Positions 21,854 to 36,000 of a DNA stretch of 64,000 nucleotides are shown piece after piece; within the stretch, counting starts at the first letter, position 1, and each line of letters starts with the position of its first letter. The stretch is from NCBI GenBank assembly GCA_013396995.1, contig VWZP01002201.1, positions 1,803,993 through 1,867,992 of the forward strand, given 5' to 3'. The notes under the pieces were generated by a model that worked only from the letters and a program-made list of their open reading frames with translations, had not been told where the DNA came from and did no database searches. The DNA comes from Dicaeum eximium (Eukaryota; Chordata; Aves; Passeriformes; Dicaeidae). A program made the position numbers and the translations under genes.

Positions 21854-22721
21854 TTCTCTTGTAATTTTGGCATCAACACGGGCACGCTCCTACAGGTAAC
21901 CACTTGCCAAAGCCGGGATACAGTACCCAAAGATGTAAACAGCCCTACAGACTTGGAGAGGCTCTATCCATCAAAACGCATGCTCCAAAACCACATGCTG
22001 AAGCATTCCAAGGAGATTAGGGGATGTGTTACCACTACATCCACACACTTGGAAACATCCAATCAGGAGCAAACTCTGAAGCTGCATATTTTGCAGGGAG
22101 ACAACACCCTCCCACTGAATTTTGAATTTCTACACGTGGCACAGGTCCAATGTCCTCCGAAAGAATGACTAGGATGACATCCTTCAAAAAGGCACACAAT
22201 CTGGATCAATAATGTTGACATTCTTCAAGGACATTTCCTCAAGGATGAAGAATACTTTGGTTTTCTGGAGACTTTTGCTAATAACAAAGCCATTCTCACC
22301 CTTTACCATTTGTGATCTGTTTCCTGAATGACAGCTTCCATATGCTGGATCTTACCCTGCCTGTTCATACCAGAGAGCTGCAGTTTTCTCTGTGGAAAAT
22401 TCTATTCACTATCCTCAAGTCTTCCATATAAAGGTTTCCTAAGGCCAAGAGAAATTTTTACATTTGCATGTACAACAGTGGAAATCAAGGGAATAACTTC
22501 TCTTTCTGTGGAAGTTGCTACAATATGAAGACAATTTCAGCCAATTTCAGCCAGAAGGGTATCAAACTGCTATTGCTGTTCTCAGTTATGGCCCAGGCCT
22601 GACATTCTTGGAGGCAATTTCCTGTATTTTCCCCTAAAAAGTGATTTACTTGTAAAATACTATCAAACACAAACCCAAAAATAATTTGTCAGATAGACTG
22701 CCACTGAAAGTTGTGTGTAGG

Positions 22722-22727
22722 TTTATT
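22722..22727 (-). terminator. OSBPL5: Candidate poly(A) signal of OSBPL5
   Basis: AATAAA on the minus strand (GTTGAAATAAACC), about 1.2 kb past the stop codon. It would define a 3' untranslated region of about 22.7-23.9 kb. Another AATAAA overlaps the stop codon itself (23912-23917) and is unlikely to be used. Confidence 0.4.
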
Positions 22728-23912
22728 TCAACATATCAAGCACAAACAGGTTTCCCCTAACTGGGGAATATGACAAGGAATGTACTTAAAAATTTGGAAA
22801 CATTTACATTGAAAGATAGCCCAGACTGGCACCACCACTAAGTATTTTAAGGCTGTATATATAGCAGTACTTACCACTTGGAACTACTTCAGGCCAGAAA
22901 AGAAAGGCTTAGTATTGTCTGCAGTCTACAGAAAATATTGCAAATCTTTAAAAAATGGTGTAAAATAGGAAGACTATTAACAGGGTTGAACAATGCAGTG
23001 GCAAAACCCTCCCTCTTGCCTGACCTCTGACAATAAATGTGCCTAAGACCGAACACACGTACACCTACATCGCTCCCGTCCTTCTCACCCATGCTGGGGC
23101 AGTGGATTTCTCTCTACAATGCTAGTGTGTGATATTATAAAACAGCCATATAGCAAATAATAACAATAATAGTAAGTGACCAGGTTTTACAAACAGGCGT
23201 GCGTGTCTGACATCACACTCCATGGGCCAGACCCAGGACTCCAGTCAGCTCCGTAACCAGACAAGGAGCTTCCACTGAATACTTCCCATTTCCTAAAGAA
23301 GAATGGCTCTAGGAAATTGTGTGTATTTACACTTTCTGTGGAACGGAAAATAATACACATCCTGAGGTCCCATTCTGTGTGGGCTGAGTAAACAGATCAT
23401 GACCTTATATCCCGGGGCTGGATATTTTGGACCACGTGTTCTCCCTCCTGTAATTAAAGGCAGCTGGACAGGCACTGTGGACATCAGTTCTTTACAGCTC
23501 CCCAACTGCTCTTCCTCACTCCTGGAACTATAACCCAGGCCACCATGACTTTTCCAAAATGTTGAGGTGATTACCATTTTGGGGTTACCAATACTGCTGG
23601 GTAATTATTAATTATATCAGAAAATGACAAAACATAGAAAACAAATTGCACATTTAAAGCTACATTTGGCTTCAGCATTAAGGCCCATACGGGTTAAGAG
23701 GTCCTTGAAGATGTACATGTAAAAGGCAAAAATGACATAATCTGCAGGAACAAAGTTTTGCAAGTTCCTAGGTCCCTTTTTAACCTCATTTTCCCACTTC
23801 TTTCCCCTTCTGCCGTGTTGGTTTTAAAGTGCTCTGGTGCCTCGCTGGGCTCCTTGCGCGAGTGGCTCCCTCCTGCAGCCAGTGATCATTATTGCTGCCA
23901 AACGTAGTGATT

Positions 23913-24048
23913 TTATTTGAAGACATAGTTGATGAAGAGTTGACACGTAAGAAAGATGCAGAGGAGAAACCAACAGCGAGAGTCCAGGAGGAAGCTTTCA
24001 GAAGAGGCCTTCCTGCGTAAGGACTTTTTGTTCAGAGCGCTGAGGTTT
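23913..24048 (-). CDS. OSBPL5: OSBPL5 last exon: C-terminal membrane anchor and stop
   Basis: It reads (R)NLSALNKKSLRRKASSESF, then LLDSRCWFLLCIFLTCQLFI, then NYVFK and TAA at 23913-23915. The last 20 or so residues form the tail anchor that holds ORP5 in the ER. The acceptor is CTTTTGCAG. The first A completes an Arg codon. Confidence 0.92.
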
Positions 24049-27000
24049 CTGCAAAAGAAAGCAATATGATTATTTGTGTTTCTGAGAGAGGTGTGCCTTC
24101 ACACATGTGTGCATACCCAGAACTTCCACACCAGGAGGGAACCCTGTACTTTGGTGGTAGCGCAATGTGCCCGCCCACACAGATTTTATCTCCCTCTTTT
24201 TAACAGGGAGATTAGTGCTTCTGGCTGCAGCTGGTTGCCATGGGCACAAACCTATGGAAATTTCTTCATCCAGCACCCACGCATAAACCCTGTGAGTTTA
24301 ATCTATGTCCTGATATTCCAACCCTGCCCTGGACACCCCCAGCAGCTGCAGTGAAGCCAAAACCATATCACCAATGACTCTGGCAGCCAGAAATGGTAGG
24401 GCTCATGTGTGATCCCACCTCACTGAAGCCTTGGGAGGGGTGGATAATACTCCTCACACAGAGGGGAATCAGCAGGGTTCCCTGGAGCAGAAGCAGAAGT
24501 TAGTACCTCCCCACAGGAGTCTGCAGGGCAAAGCCCTCTGTCAGCAGGAGATGTGGTTACTGCACACGGCAACCAGCAATTTGTACAACAAATGGAGGTG
24601 CAGAGGTGTGGTGTGCTTTTCATCATGGAGCCCAGCTTTGAGACCACAGCCCTGCAGCTCTATAGCAAACTGAGGTACGTGCTGTACCAGAAGGTGTGGT
24701 CCACACATTCTTGCCTGGCAGAGATTTATTTTAAATAAATCTCCTCTCAGTCAGGAGTACCTCAAGTTGAGTCAACATCCTGATGTTGATGGTGATGCTT
24801 TTTGCCTAGAAAGAGGGTGTTAAGAGGAAGAGATTTCCTCCTCACTGTTTCAAGCAGAGCGTGGGTTTGTCTTTCTGGGGAATTAAGTGATTACTTCACC
24901 TGTAACAACTTGAACTGCACTCCTGCAGCTCACAGAGACACCCCAAAGTCCACAGTAAGGAGTTAAACACCACAAGTTATCTTTAGCCCATTAAAATAAT
25001 TGATTCATGACAGAAAATGGTTACCTGTGTATGTCCTGTTGGGCTTTCTGTAGGGATAAGACAGCAGAGTGAATTTCTTTCAGGTGATTCATTTCTTTCC
25101 CACACTGGGCACACAGGCTGTCAAACCCTGTGGCAAAGTATTGAAGGACAGTTATGTTTTGCATCACCATTCTGGTGGTAGTGATGAAACACAATACAGC
25201 CAAGTGGGTGGCTATGATCTAATTGTCACTGCTAGGGAGGACACTTTTAAGAGGAAACATGGGGAGAAGGAGACAAGGAACAGAATCTTCCACCCAGAAG
25301 ATCCAGGCCACTGTAAAAGGTTCTGTGACTCTAGCTCAGGGTGCTTCTCAGTCAGCTCTAAGGAAACAGTGCTCCTCAGCTGAGGGGAGGAGAAAGGAGT
25401 GCTCACACCTGGCCCCCCTCAAACATTCAAGGTCAACTCTAACAAAGGTGGAGAAAACAGAGAGAAACACAGCCTGTTTCCTATGTGTTGACTGGAATGT
25501 CACTGTATTTTTCCAATTTTGCCAGGAGTTGGGAAGTCCTTGTTGTAAGGCAGAAAGAGAAACAGCACATACAGAGAACAGAAAAGCAGAACATTCCCTG
25601 TGCTGCCTGTAGGCTGCTGGCCCACGATATTAACTGGGCCGGGAAACATCCTAGGGCTGGCTCAAGAATTAAAGTACCAAGGCAAGCACATGAAAAGCTG
25701 ACCCAGTGACACTCAATACTTGCCATCATCATCAGAGAGCTCCTGCACTGACTCTGGCGTTGAACAGCTGCTCTCTGTGTTCTGGCTGTGGTTGGATGGC
25801 TGATCGCTGGTCTTACGGCGCCTGCAGTCTTTGGCAGACCTCTGGATAAAACAGGAATTAGAAGTGGCTCAGTCTCCATCACATCGAAGACATGTGTCAT
25901 TACTTTAAACAAAACAATTTGGGAAATATATGTGAGATTGTGAAGTTCCTCAGCAACTCCTAGTAGTTGGAGTCTGGCAGCTACTTAAGGATATTATACG
26001 CATGCCTCATACAGAAGCATTTCCCCAAATGACAACATTCTTAAGACACCTATGCAAATTATTCTTCTTGTAGCTTTAACTGACACATACTATGGATGAA
26101 CGTTATAGCTCCTTTGCTGAGTTGTGTACCTAACTCAGCCAGGTACATAAGAGAAAGCTGGAAAAGAAGAAAAAATTAGAATCAAATTCCCCAGCAGAGA
26201 TTTTTCAGAAGATGCACAAAGGATCTAAACATCACGGAATTTTTATGCCTAGTTTCTTGATGCACTTTGGAAAGTTTCTCCCTTTCTCTCAGATGAGTAA
26301 ATCAAACACATTGATTCAAACTTCTCACTGCAGGGTCTGAGAAGCAGTTATGAACCTCAACTTCTCCACTGAATCAGAGACATTCAGATGCAGGGTATTA
26401 CAAAAGAAAAGTCTATGTACCTAATAAGGTACAAGTTTTTCAGTGTAAAACTGAAAAAGTTATAGTTAGCTAGTTTAGCAGCTCTACATTTACAAAGTAT
26501 GTTATGAACGACATGTATCACTCCAAAGATGAAAGCACTGAAAAGGGGAGTATTATCTCTGTTTAAGGGAAAGGATGGAAAGATGTTTCTTGTCTTGTCT
26601 GGGAGAGAGAGTGAGTGATACAGGCTCATGGCAAAGACTGAAACTCAAGTCAGGGGGTCTCAGTTGTGTACTCCACAACCTACGGGAAGTTTTCTGCTTT
26701 GGAAGCACTGAACAGTGAAGTTCAGCTCAGTTATGTGCAAAATTCAGTGTAAGAGTCGCTGTCACTAACATTAGGTGGAAGTGCCAAAATTGATAGAATG
26801 AGTCAATCAGTAATTACAGCTCTTGGGAGCTAATGATGGTATAATACTGCAAGTCTATGGTCACAAGCTATATTTAACCAAAACTTTCAGCCTATGCTGT
26901 GCTTACATGAAAATGCTGTAGAAAAAGTGCTGTGTATCTAAACAATCATAAAGAATATTATAATCTCCAAAACAGGCTTTTTACCTTGTGCCGTGTGATT

Positions 27001-30000
27001 TGATTGTTTATGCATGTTGCTTTGTGGTTTGACATCCTTGTGGATAAGTGTCTTTCCATTGTCTGAAGTATTCCATCCTTCTCAAATTGGGCAATGTCGT
27101 TCAGAGGATCCCAAGGTCTTAGACTTTTGGGACCAAATGAAAAAAATCCATCAGAAAAGCAAGAATCCCACATTAGGTGTGTTAAGCCAAATACAATAAT
27201 TCCACATGCATCAGGGCAGGCAATCATCCCTGACAGTAGCCAGACTTTCCAGATGCAGTGACAGGACTAACAGAAAGTGCCCTGCACATTCACAGCTCCT
27301 TGAAATACGTGCGGGGGTTCAGTCTTCAGAAACTTTGCCCTTCTTGCCGGGGGAAGGAGAGCACAGTTGTTAACTCTGCTCTGAACAGTGCAGAAAATCT
27401 CTGCTAAATGACTCTGCACTTGATTGCAGCAATAGGAATTTACATTAATGACACAGTGAATTTTCCATTGCCAAGCCCTCATTTCCAGCTATTCCCAATT
27501 AGAATCATTAAGATGTGATGACATGGAGCTCAGAAAGGGCAGACTCAGGGCTCCAATTACAGGTCTGTAGCCCTGCCTGCATCCCTGGGAACTCAGGCAG
27601 TGAGCTGTGTTGGGCACCCCAAGGCCAGCACTCACTCCTCATATTTGTAGCGCCACTCATTGGTCCCGGCATCGTGGCGGAACAGCAGCGGCTTCCATTC
27701 GGTGCCGCTTTCCCTCCGCTCCCGGGCGGCATTCCTCTGCTCCTCCTCCAGCACAAACTTCTCCTGCGTCGCCTTGTGTTGATCACCTTTGTTTATTGCA
27801 CTGGTAACATGCTGCCAAAGCCTAGGAATAATCAGGGAAGGAAGTTAAATCACCTTAGAACCAGCAATGTATTTTGCCAGCTGGAACTGCAGAGCAGAAT
27901 GTTTGGTCTATTGATACTCCAGTGGAACTGTACCAGGATTGCTCAGCCTCTCTTTTAGCTTGTAAATTAAAGGAACTGAGAATGATGAGAATGGCAGCAC
28001 TGAATGCTGTATGAGTGAAATGCTGAAGGAACTTTCTCTCAGGTAACATCGCCTACAACAATTACTGAATTCTTCAGTGCTGTCTGTGTGAGTCATAAGG
28101 AAGTTATGTGCAGCTCACTGGGATCCATGGCATCTTTAGAGGTGATTGATGGAGAATCTGTTCCTCATCCTTTCAGGCATTTCTGTTTAGAAGCCTTTGT
28201 GTCATCGTCTATCCCCAAAACAAAGGCTTTATATTTAAAGTTTAGAAGCACTGGAAAATGAATTTATGAGCACATCTTGTAACTGCACATGCACCTCCTA
28301 TATAGGATTTACCACCAGATCTGTAGGAAGCTGATTCAATCCACAAGCAACAAGTATGTCCTCATGCTCACGTGCTGCAAGCATGAACACAGGTTTTCAC
28401 TCACACTTGTTTGCAGCTACCAAAGTTAAGTAAATGTCCAAATATGAGCTGTTCTCATTGAGCATCTGCCCTGGGGAGATTTGCCTTCTACCAGAGAAAA
28501 ACCAATACCTTTTGGTTTTTTTACTACAGCCAAGCTGTGATCAGCCTCTCCACAGTTCCTTGAATCAGAGCACTTTAATCCTCATTTCAGATTGGAAATA
28601 CTTCTGAGACTAGCAGCTAGTCCTCCCAAAACATTACTGTATGCTTTAGTGTTTAGAATGTGCACAGGAGATCCAGGCTGTTCCATTATTCCCAGCTCCA
28701 CAAAACACCCATCCACCATTTGGAAGATTAATTCATTACTGCATTTAATTTGGAGCTTGCTGTGAAGCTCCTACTTTAAAAGCAATCCTGAAGCTTTCAT
28801 CATACATTAACACAGCACTTCCAAAAATCTAAGCAGCCTCTTAGATAATTAACTGGATGCAGAGCAATGCCTTCCTTTCATTTTTAACAAGTCACTCCCC
28901 TATTTCTGTGTATGAACCTTTTCTCCCAGAAACAAAGGAAGGAAACTCAGTGATAGGGAGGAGATAACAGCCTCAGAAAATATTGTGGTGGTGTAAAGCC
29001 TGTCCTAAGGAATGCAGTGGTGTAAAGAGTGAGTCCCCTAATTCGATGAACCTTAGAGGGACAGCACATAGTTTGACAAGAGCAAATTACTCCAGCAAGA
29101 GCTGCATGTGTCAGACAATGAGACCCTCCATGGTGAGCTGCACGACAGTATGAGCTCCAGAGAGTCCCCAGCAATTGTGAAAATAGGTGATTTTCAGCAC
29201 TGCAGGGAAGACTAAGCAATTTAGGCAGGATATAACCTGGATTAGATGGCAATTTATTCATAAAACTGTCAGCATAAGGAGGAGTTTGGTGGAATGTCTA
29301 TTAGGGATCTCTGTAGCTTTCCCTTTTTCCTCCTTCCCTTGGATGCATATAGCATAATTAATCTCTCATGTAGCAAAGGGAGTCAGCTCTGGCGAATAGA
29401 GAACTGGAGATTCTTTCCCCACAAGACCAAGATTCTCCTTTAAAAGAACCTTCTCCTGAAGATTAAGAGATAAATGTACTGCAGTCTGTCCTCCTTTGCA
29501 GACTTAACAAATCTACTCTGTAAATTACAAATACAGACTTTATAGCTCATAGTACCCACTTCTGTCCAAACTAAATACTCATGTGTTTTTATTTTCATGC
29601 AATCCCTTTCTTTACCTATAAAAAGGTAAATGTGATGTGATGCAACACCAAAATCAGATGTCCACAGAGAAGTGCACAATGTAATTCAGAGCCAGGCAGC
29701 AACTGCATGTGCTGGCTTGGGATGTTGGCTTGTGCTGGCTGACTGTAGTGGAGAGGAGGCACAACTATTTTGTTTAAAGCCAGCCAGCTCCACCTAACTT
29801 TGTTCAACTTCGCTCAACCACTGTACAGTGTGCATTATTCATTCCTTACAGTTCCTAAGTGGATTGGGTTTGCATGGCCTGGTCTTGGCAACAGGGGTGC
29901 TATATATAGACTCTGCATTTTGCAGAGTCCTGATGGCTCCAAATATGGACATATTGAGTAAGAAATTAAAACAAAGGGTGTGGCACAGTTTTAATCATGA

Positions 30001-33000
30001 CTAGAGAAGAGTCAGGTGAGAACATGGGAGAGGAACAGCCCTGCAGGCGCCAGGGTCAGTGTAGCCAAATTTCTGAAGGAGCAAGGACATTGCTCCTGAA
30101 CTAGTTGGGCAACCCAGCCTGGGCCTGGGAAGGGCCCAGTGAAGAACAAAGAACAGAGTCTGTGGCGCAGTTAGAAATTAGCTTAAGGTATGCAGAAGAA
30201 TAAAGTAGATAGTATGTGTGTAATAGATGTAGAAATAGGATTTAGTACCTTCACCACCTTAAAGGTGGAGGTGGGCAATCTTNTGTGATGGACCCTGTGG
30301 AAGAATGACCCATGCTGCAGCAGTTTGGGGAGGATTGTTGCCCGTGGGATGGACCCACATTGCAGCAGTTTGCAGNAGTATGTGTGTAATAGATGTAGAA
30401 ATAGGATTTAGTACCTTCACCACCTTAAAGGTGGAGGTGGGCAATCTTTGTTTACATTCTTTCTATGCTGTACACCAATAAGGGGATACCTGGAAATATA
30501 AACAATATTGAAACCTATATAACCTGCCCTTTTAAGCAAATAAAGGAGAATGTTGTGTAAGCATATCAGTGTGAATAACGTTACTCAGCTGACTCCCCAC
30601 AACTTAGGGGAACCCACCTCCCTTCAGGTCAGTGCAGAAGGAGGGGAGGAGGTGCTCCAGGTGCCAGACCCAGATTCCTCTGCAGCCTGTGGTGAGGACC
30701 ATGGTGAAGTGGCTGCCACCCTGCAGCCCATGGAGATCCCCAGGGATGCAGAGATCCACCCACAGCCCATGGAGAAGACCCACACCAGAGCCGGTGGAGG
30801 CCTAAGTGGAAGCTGTGACCCTGTGGGAGGCTCGTGGAGAGAGGAGCCCACACTGGAGCAGCCTGTCTGTGATGGACCCTGTGGAAGAATGACCCATGCT
30901 GCAGCAGTTTGGGGAGGATTGTTGCCCGTGGGATGGACCCACATTGCAGCAGTTTGCAGGGAGCTGCTGCTGCTCCTGAGAGGGAGCCATGTTGGAGAAG
31001 TTAATGGAGAATTGTCTCCTGTGGGAGGGACTCCACAGTGCAGCAGTGAAGGACTCCTCTCCCTGAGCAGCAGGAGAATACATGGGTGATGAACTGACTG
31101 AATCCCCCACCCTCCTGTCTCCTTGTGCCACTGGGGGAAGAGGTAGAGCTGTGAAAGAGGGAGGGGTGGGCGGAAGGTGGTTTTAGGGGCTTATTTTACT
31201 TCTCATTACCCTGGTCTGATTTTTTTAGCAATAAATTTATTTTATTGTTGAGCCTGTTTTGCCCTCAATGGTACCTGACGAGTATTTTCTCACAGTCTTT
31301 AACTCACAAACAATTAAATTTTCTCTCCTCTGTCCAGCTACAGAGGAGAGCGAGTCAGCAACTTTTGTGGGTACCTGGCATCCAGCCAGGGTCAATCTCA
31401 ACACTAAGTTATGTGCCAGAACTACATTTTTAGGTAACCTACATCACCCTACAAAGCCTGGTGCAGACTGCATTGGAGATCTCAGCTGAGATTATGAGGC
31501 AGGGTTAAACATCTGTTTAATTACGTTCAATCATAAAATCCTGTTTTGTGGTTCAAAGTACTGCTCTGCGGATGCCAGGACTTTCCACAATTTCTCCATA
31601 CACCTTAAGAGCTTGTGGTTGAAATAACCATTCTTAACAAGATATCCAACCTCAGGATGACATCCTGCCCTTTTATAAGATGCTCCAGCAGTTACAGAGA
31701 TATCTGGAGTCCAGGGGGAATTGTTATTTTAAGCACATAAAGTGTAGCCTTCACTATTTCTCAGCCGAGGTCTATTTCAGAGCTGTACTTCATGGAAGTA
31801 CTCCAGAGTTAATAGTCTGGAAAGAAACAGGTAAATGGCTGGGTAATATGTGCTGACAAAGCAGGTCACTGCCTTTCCAGGACTGTGCTGAGGAATTGGA
31901 GGAGCCCTGCTGATCAGAAGCCTGCTCCCAGCAGAGAAGCAGCAGTGAGATGCTCCCCGAGCTCCCTACCTCTCTGACTCAAAGTCCGTCTGCTCCTCAA
32001 ACAGCACAATGTGGCGCTTCAGTCTCTGCCTTCGCACCTCGCTGGTCGGGTTCCAGAACATTTCTGTGTTCCCATNCACCCTGCAGCCCATGGAGATCCC
32101 CAGGGATGCAGAGATCCACCCACAGCCCATGGAGAAGACCCACACCAGAGCCGGTGGAGGCCTAAGTGGAAGCTGTGACCCTGTGGGAGGCTCGTGGAGA
32201 GAGGAGCCCACACTGGAGCAGCCTGTCTGTGATGGACCCTGTGGAAGAATGACCCATGCTGCAGCAGTTTGGGGAGGATTGTTGCCCGTGGGATGGACCC
32301 ACATTGCAGCAGTTTGCAGGGAGCTGCTGCTGCTCCTGAGAGGGAGCCATGTTGGAGAAGTTAATGGAGAATTGTCTCCTGTGGGAGGGACTCCACAGTG
32401 CAGCAGTGAAGGACTCCTCTCCCTGAGCAGCAGGAGAATACATGGGTGATGAACTGACTGAATCCCCCACCCTCCTGTCTCCTTGTGCCACTGGGGGAAG
32501 AGGTAGAGCTGTGAAAGAGGGAGGGGTGGGCGGAAGGTGGTTTTAGGGGCTTATTTTACTTCTCATTACCCTGGTCTGATTTTTTTAGCAATAAATTTAT
32601 TTTATTGTTGAGCCTGTTTTGCCCTCAATGGTACCTGACGAGTATTTTCTCACAGTCTTTAACTCACAAACAATTAAATTTTCTCTCCTCTGTCCAGCTA
32701 CAGAGGAGAGCGAGTCAGCAACTTTTGTGGGTACCTGGCATCCAGCCAGGGTCAATCTCAACACTAAGTTATGTGCCAGAACTACATTTTTAGGTAACCT
32801 ACATCACCCTACAAAGCCTGGTGCAGACTGCATTGGAGATCTCAGCTGAGATTATGAGGCAGGGTTAAACATCTGTTTAATTACGTTCAATCATAAAATC
32901 CTGTTTTGTGGTTCAAAGTACTGCTCTGCGGATGCCAGGACTTTCCACAATTTCTCCATACACCTTAAGAGCTTGTGGTTGAAATAACCATTCTTAACAA

Positions 33001-36000
33001 GATATCCAACCTCAGGATGACATCCTGCCCTTTTATAAGATGCTCCAGCAGTTACAGAGATATCTGGAGTCCAGGGGGAATTGTTATTTTAAGCACATAA
33101 AGTGTAGCCTTCACTATTTCTCAGCCGAGGTCTATTTCAGAGCTGTACTTCATGGAAGTACTCCAGAGTTAATAGTCTGGAAAGAAACAGGTAAATGGCT
33201 GGGTAATATGTGCTGACAAAGCAGGTCACTGCCTTTCCAGGACTGTGCTGAGGAATTGGAGGAGCCCTGCTGATCAGAAGCCTGCTCCCAGCAGAGAAGC
33301 AGCAGTGAGATGCTCCCCGAGCTCCCTACCTCTCTGACTCAAAGTCCGTCTGCTCCTCAAACAGCACAATGTGGCGCTTCAGTCTCTGCCTTCGCACCTC
33401 GCTGGTCGGGTTCCAGAACATTTCTGTGTTCCCATTTTTCAGCTCATTTATATGCACTTCTCCATCCTGAGAAGGAAAATTAAATGAATTAGTGACAGTC
33501 AGAAAACCAATCCTGACAAATCTGAGGCTTCTTTCCTCCTCTATCCGATAAAATCTCACTGAACACTTCCTCTAAGTTTCTGAAATGAATGAGGCAAGGC
33601 ATTGCCAGAAACAGTGGCTGCACTTATCATTAATCAGAGTAGAAGGGGACCTGGTTCCTTCTATTAAGTCTTGTCCCCAGACCTGAGAGCCCACAGAAGC
33701 CTTAAAATATTTTTCTTTCACCACTGTTCTTCCCACCTCTCACCCAGCACATATAAACAAGATCCCCGACTCCTTTTTCCAAAGTGCCCCTCGGGACTTC
33801 CTCTCCCACGTTCCAATATGCTAGTTCTAGGACTGATCCCAGGTCCCCAAGAGACCCCCAGTGTGGACTGGATGAGGTAGGCAGGCATTACCAAGCACCA
33901 CTGCATGCACCTCTAACAAGCATATATACATACAAGCACTCAGCTGCTGCTGTGACCCTAGGACTGAGAAGCATTGGGATTTACTTCCCGTCTTTATTCA
34001 GGTGCGTTTTCAGGTCCTGAGGCAGAGAATTTACCATTCAGATGGAAGGATTTCTGTCAGGAAACTGGATGGAGCCAGAGAAAAGCCAGGAGAGCAGGCC
34101 AGTACTCCCAGTGCGGAGGAAGGAGAACAGCCCCGCCCTACCTTGCAGGGCAGCTCCTCTGTTCACAGCACGGCAGCTGCAAGCAGCAGCTTTCAGAGCC
34201 ACAGTCCCTAAGCCACTTCTTTTATACATCACCACAGTTTTGTGCACCACAAACAACCAGGACAAAGATCAAGGGAGGAGGGTATAAGCAGAAGGCTGAG
34301 AGCTGAGCAGCACCCAACCCTGTGGCTCAGGAGAGCCCCTGGATGACGGGGCTGTCACGGGTGGTGTTGGCAGGGCCCACCACAGACAAGGAACTTCACA
34401 GCTGTGAAAAATGTGTATTATATGATTGGCCCTTCACAAATATTAGAATGAATACTGTATGTGTCATGCTGAAAAGCTATGTTGTGTTAATTTTTTAGTA
34501 CTGTATGAATCTTTTAAATGTAAGGGTTTTTTTGGTTAAGGCATAATATTAAAATAGAAACTATGTGGTGTAAGATACTTTCTGTAACTAACTCAAGGAA
34601 TGGATAAGATAACCAAGAAATTTTTCACATAAAGATAACAACAAGACACCAAGAATCCCAAGAAAAGAGTTATTACCTCCTTATCTTTACCTTAATAGAC
34701 TCTCTAGAGCCAAGAATTGAGTTACGTGATGAGATGAGGAACAGAGATTAAACAGAAGACACCCTTTGTTTGAGAGGAATCTTTGCATCATGTATGAAGA
34801 AATATAATACGCAACAGGCTATTGCTTTAAGGGTGAGTCCTTTGTGAGTACTTTGTGCTTTTCCTGAGAGGGAAGCACCCAGACGTCTGTAATTCTTTGC
34901 TTTTTCTTGTCTCTTTTAATGTCCTAGCCTTGATTGTCCAAATTAATATTACCTTAAATTTTTTTACTATTAAACTTATAAAATTTTAAACACAAGTGAA
35001 TGGCGTTTTCCACAACAGCCCAGCACAACTCACCACTCACAGGGCTCATCTTGCAGCACAGGGAGCTCAGAATGGAGCAAATCCCTTGTACATGCCTAGA
35101 AAGGGAAAATCTCCCAATTTCAAAATGGTCTTTAGCTTTTTATGCAAAAAGACAGATTGCCTGACAGGACAAGTCCAGCACCAAAGGCTACACTGTGGTT
35201 AGGACCTCAGTATAGTAAGGGCTTTATCCAGGCACATTTCATCTGGCCTACTTTAAATACCTCCTTCAGATGAGACAAATCTTGTCTCAGAAATGGCAAT
35301 TTCTATAGACTGGCAAGGGAGCACAGACCAACTGTAATGATGACGTAGATGCCCAAACGTTGCTCAGAGAAATACCCAGATGTCCAGCCCAAAGCCAAGG
35401 TTCACTGCTTTTGTTTCAGGTACCAGGAGTTCCAATCAAAATTAGACTACTTCATTCACTATGTAACTTCACTGTTGTTGGATTTTGGCTTGAGGGTGGC
35501 TCTGAGTCAATCACTTGTTTATACTGGGTGCACAGAGGTGCCAGGTGCTCTGCTGACTGTTCCCAGCTGGCCATAGAGGTAACACCCTCACCAAATCGAT
35601 GTCTCTGTCCTTCAGCTGATGAACAGGGTAGTAGCTCTCTTCTACCATAAAGGTTTGCTGTGAAAATAATGAATCCAAAACCCTCTAAGTTCTTCCCTGA
35701 TCCCAGTCTAACCGGGGAAGTACTGAACACACCAGACAAAAGGCAGCCCCAAGATCTTCCCAATCACACCTAATTCACACTATCTCCTGCCATCAGTGCC
35801 TGCCCTAAGCCTCAGACCCTAAATACAGAACCATTGCCTTTGATGGAGAGCTTCCCCAGGCTCTGGGGGTGCAGTGTTCCTCACATGGCAGATGGACGGG
35901 ACTATTGAAGTGTAAATTACCCCCAGAGGTACCCTAAGAGGTGTGGCCCAGGCTGTGCTCACCTGCATGCCCTGGGGGGCTGGCAGGAGGGACAGGACTG

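Larger units (their letters stand above)
21000..22700. other. Intergenic stretch between the receptor promoter and the OSBPL5 3' end
   Basis: About 1.7 kb. It holds a 20-bp hairpin (21252-21298) and an unrecognised minus-strand open frame (21605-21853). I see no gene that can be supported. Confidence 0.6.

Noticed and set aside
30550..31089. 179-codon frame over the LTR-like repeat, and its exact copy near 32.0-32.4 kb
   Set aside because: It lies in repetitive non-coding retroelement DNA with equally long frames on the other strand. The second copy is part of the exact duplication.
31970..32075. A genuine tandemly duplicated OSBPL5 exon
   Set aside because: It is identical in exon and intron, truncated at an N and lacks an acceptor, so an assembly artefact is far simpler.
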